The notes below the pieces were generated by a model. It saw only the letters and a program-made list of their open reading frames with translations. It was not told where the DNA came from and ran no database searches. This document shows positions 4,473 to 5,429 of a stretch of 5,429 nt of DNA, one piece after another. Origin of the DNA: RGIG4140 sp045532865 (GTDB lineage: Bacteria > Pseudomonadota > Alphaproteobacteria > CAAHEQ01 > UBA3637); the NCBI GenBank assembly GCA_045532865.1, contig JAZSGT010000014.1, forward strand, positions 1 through 5,429, given 5' to 3'. The stretch's first letter is position 1. Every line of letters starts with the position of its first letter. The position numbers and the translations under genes are program-made.

Positions 4473-4790
4473 CTAAATCCCCGCTGTCACATCAATGCTT
4501 TGACCTTCAGCCAAAGTCACAATAGCTTTCTTAGTTTCGTTACGAACACCTTTTACACCACGGAAAACTTTTTGTTTACCTTGTTGACGAAGTGTGTTCA
4601 CTGAAACAACTTTTACACCAAACACAGATTCAACTGCTTTTTTAACGTCTGTTTTTGTTGCGTTGACGTCTACCAAAAAGACAACTTGATTGTGTTCAGA
4701 ACTCTTCATTGCTTTCTCTGTGATAACAGGTCTGCGAATGACATCAAACATTTCAGCTGTTGCTGCTACTTGTGTATTTTTCTTAATCAT
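4473..4790 (-). CDS. rplW: 50S ribosomal protein L23
   Basis: L23 surrounds the tunnel exit next to L29 and is the main docking point for trigger factor and SRP. The core runs from FDVIRRPVITEKA (15-27) through SEHNQVVFLVDVNATKTDVK at 31-50, then KAVESVFGVKVVSVNTL at 51-67, KQKVFRG at 72-78 and an ending AIVTLAEGQSIDVTAGI. At 105 residues it has a leader of about 14 residues before the core; a second Met is at residue 14. I keep the first ATG (4790-4788) because GGAAGG lies nine bases upstream and because it makes an ATGA overlap with the rplD stop. No Shine-Dalgarno sequence precedes Met14. It is the only gene here ending in TAG. Confidence 0.97.
   Translation of the reverse strand: MIKKNTQVAATAEMFDVIRRPVITEKAMKSSEHNQVVFLVDVNATKTDVKKAVESVFGVKVVSVNTLRQQGKQKVFRGVKGVRNETKKAIVTLAEGQSIDVTAGI
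4479..4482 (-). promoter_or_regulatory. Weak ribosome binding site of rplB
   Basis: The minus strand has GCGGGGATTTAGTT directly before the rplB ATG. GGGG at 4482-4479, eight bases from the ATG, is the only purine block; there is no AGGAG core. The stop TAG of rplW lies between it and the start. This is one of the two weakest sites in the window, the other being rplV (AGGT at 3354-3351). Confidence 0.5.
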
Positions 4791-4805
4791 TTCAAACGAC
4801 CTTCC
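4787..4805 (-). promoter_or_regulatory. rplW ribosome binding site and ATGA start/stop overlap with rplD
   Basis: GGAAGG at 4805-4800 lies within the last codons of rplD, nine bases before the rplW ATG at 4790-4788. The rplD stop TGA is at 4789-4787, so the two genes share four bases (ATGA). This arrangement sets the rplW start and suggests reinitiation by terminating ribosomes. Confidence 0.8.
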
Positions 4806-5407
4806 AAATTCGCAACAGCGTCTTGTGATAAGACTAAGACATCTCTACGAATTATATCATAAACGTTAGCACCTTGAGATGGCAACACATCAACATTGAT
4901 AATGTTACGTGCTGATAAAGCAAAATTGCTGTCAACTGTTTCACCACCAACGAATAAAACTGATTTCCATCCGTTTTTAGTCAAAGCAGCTTGCATAGCT
5001 TTTGTATTTGGCTTTTCAGCTGTTAAGTTATCAATAATAAAGAGTTTGCCGTTTTTAGCCTTTGCAGAAAGAGCAACACGCATACCCAATGCACGGAGTT
5101 TTTTTGTCAAGCTGTAAGCATGTGAGCGAACAACTGGACCAAAAGCAACACCACCATGGCGCATTTGTGGAGCACGATCTTGACCTTGACGTGCACGTCC
5201 TGTACCTTTTTGTTTGAAAGGTTTTTTGCCTGAGCCGCTTACTTCACCAATATCTTTTGTTTTGTGAGTACCAGCACGACGTTTGTCTAATTGCCATTGG
5301 ATAACACGAGCTAAGATGTCTTCACGAACTTCAACACCAAACACTGTGTCAGCCAAGTCAATAGAACCAACTGATTTTCCATCTAAATTGATTACATCAT
5401 ATTTCAT
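4787..5407 (-). CDS. rplD: 50S ribosomal protein L4
   Basis: L4 has a globular domain on the 50S surface and a long loop that reaches the exit-tunnel constriction opposite L22. In E. coli it also represses the S10 operon through the mRNA leader, which is not in this window. The 206 residues are standard. The loop covers about 44-92: AGTHKTKDIGEVSGSGKKPF at 45-64, then KQKGTGRARQG, then APQMRHGGVAFGP to residue 91. Lys67 in QKGTG aligns with E. coli Lys63, a known macrolide-resistance site, and is unchanged. VVRSHA and ALSAKAK afterwards are alphaproteobacterial in style. Conserved LSARNIINVDV is at 164-174. The ATG at 5407-5405 has AAAGGA seven bases upstream. Confidence 0.98.
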   Translation of the reverse strand: MKYDVINLDGKSVGSIDLADTVFGVEVREDILARVIQWQLDKRRAGTHKTKDIGEVSGSGKKPFKQKGTGRARQGQDRAPQMRHGGVAFGPVVRSHAYSLTKKLRALGMRVALSAKAKNGKLFIIDNLTAEKPNTKAMQAALTKNGWKSVLFVGGETVDSNFALSARNIINVDVLPSQGANVYDIIRRDVLVLSQDAVANLEGRLK

Positions 5408-5429
5408 GGTCTATTCCTTTACTTCAGTT
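5408..5429 (-). other. Probable last codons of rplC and the rplD ribosome binding site
   Basis: Read on the minus strand from 5429, this is AACTGAAGTAAAGGAATAGACC. AAAGGA at 5420-5415 is the rplD Shine-Dalgarno sequence, with a seven-base spacer. The upstream gene should be rplC (L3) from conserved order. Its stop could be TAA at 5421-5419, after Leu-Lys codons, or TGA at 5426-5424. I favour TAA because stop-to-Shine-Dalgarno fusion recurs in this cluster, but the window is too short to decide. Confidence 0.4.

Noticed and set aside
4147..4525. Two overlapping plus-strand open frames opposite rplB and the end of rplW
   Set aside because: They mirror the codons of L2, contain low-complexity Thr runs from its Gly/His/Arg codons and show no known domain.
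4896..5117. Plus-strand open frame opposite rplD
   Set aside because: Antisense shadow of the second half of L4 with no independent support.
1..5429. A new or accessory system hidden in the window
   Set aside because: Essentially every base belongs to a conserved ribosomal gene in standard order or to a short junction; I see no inserted gene, foreign segment, repeat array or mobile element.

Overview
This window is one stretch of the conserved bacterial ribosomal-protein cluster, the S10 operon running into the spc operon. Every gene is on the minus strand, so transcription runs from the right edge to the left edge. The gene order in that direction is rplD, rplW, rplB, rpsS, rplV, rpsC, rplP, rpmC, rpsQ, rplN, rplX, rplE and the first 24 codons of rpsN, which is cut by the left edge. 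The 22 bases at the right edge are probably the last codons of rplC plus the rplD ribosome binding site. All twelve complete genes start with ATG. Ten end in TAA, rplW ends in TAG, and rplD ends in TGA inside an ATGA overlap.

The proteins look alphaproteobacterial. L4 has FGPVVRSHA after its long loop, S3 ends with HDPMAQDK, L22 reads TLRISPRKLNLVAA, L5 ends TAKTDEEAKALLAGFGMP, and L14 ends SLAPEVL. By eye the DNA is AT-rich, and Arg is mostly CGT, Gly mostly GGT and Lys mostly AAA, as expected of highly expressed genes in an AT-leaning genome. I infer an AT-rich alphaproteobacterium and do not place it further.

Packing is extremely tight. Junctions are overlaps of 1 or 4 bases or gaps of 1 to 29 bases, and no non-coding stretch approaches 300 bases. 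I see no promoter, intrinsic terminator, tRNA, mobile element, CRISPR array or phage sequence. The longest gap, 29 bases, is between rpsQ and rplN, where some bacteria break S10 from spc; here there is no room for a terminator in it. The genes are probably co-transcribed and translationally coupled. At several junctions the stop codon TAA of one gene forms the first bases of the next gene's Shine-Dalgarno sequence.

Together the genes encode parts of both ribosomal subunits. Large-subunit products are L4, L23, L2, L22, L16, L29, L14, L24 and L5. Small-subunit products are S19, S3, S17 and S14. They include exit-tunnel proteins (L4, L22, L23, L29, L24), proteins near the peptidyl-transferase centre or the tRNA sites (L2, L16, L5), and the mRNA-entry and head proteins (S3, S19, S14).

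I found no new system. The points worth a second look are small: a three-residue gap in the conserved L2 loop after HPHGG, two in-frame stops 15 bases apart at the end of rpsQ, a strong hairpin inside rpmC, and a few substitutions at normally conserved positions in L5, S19, L22 and L16.
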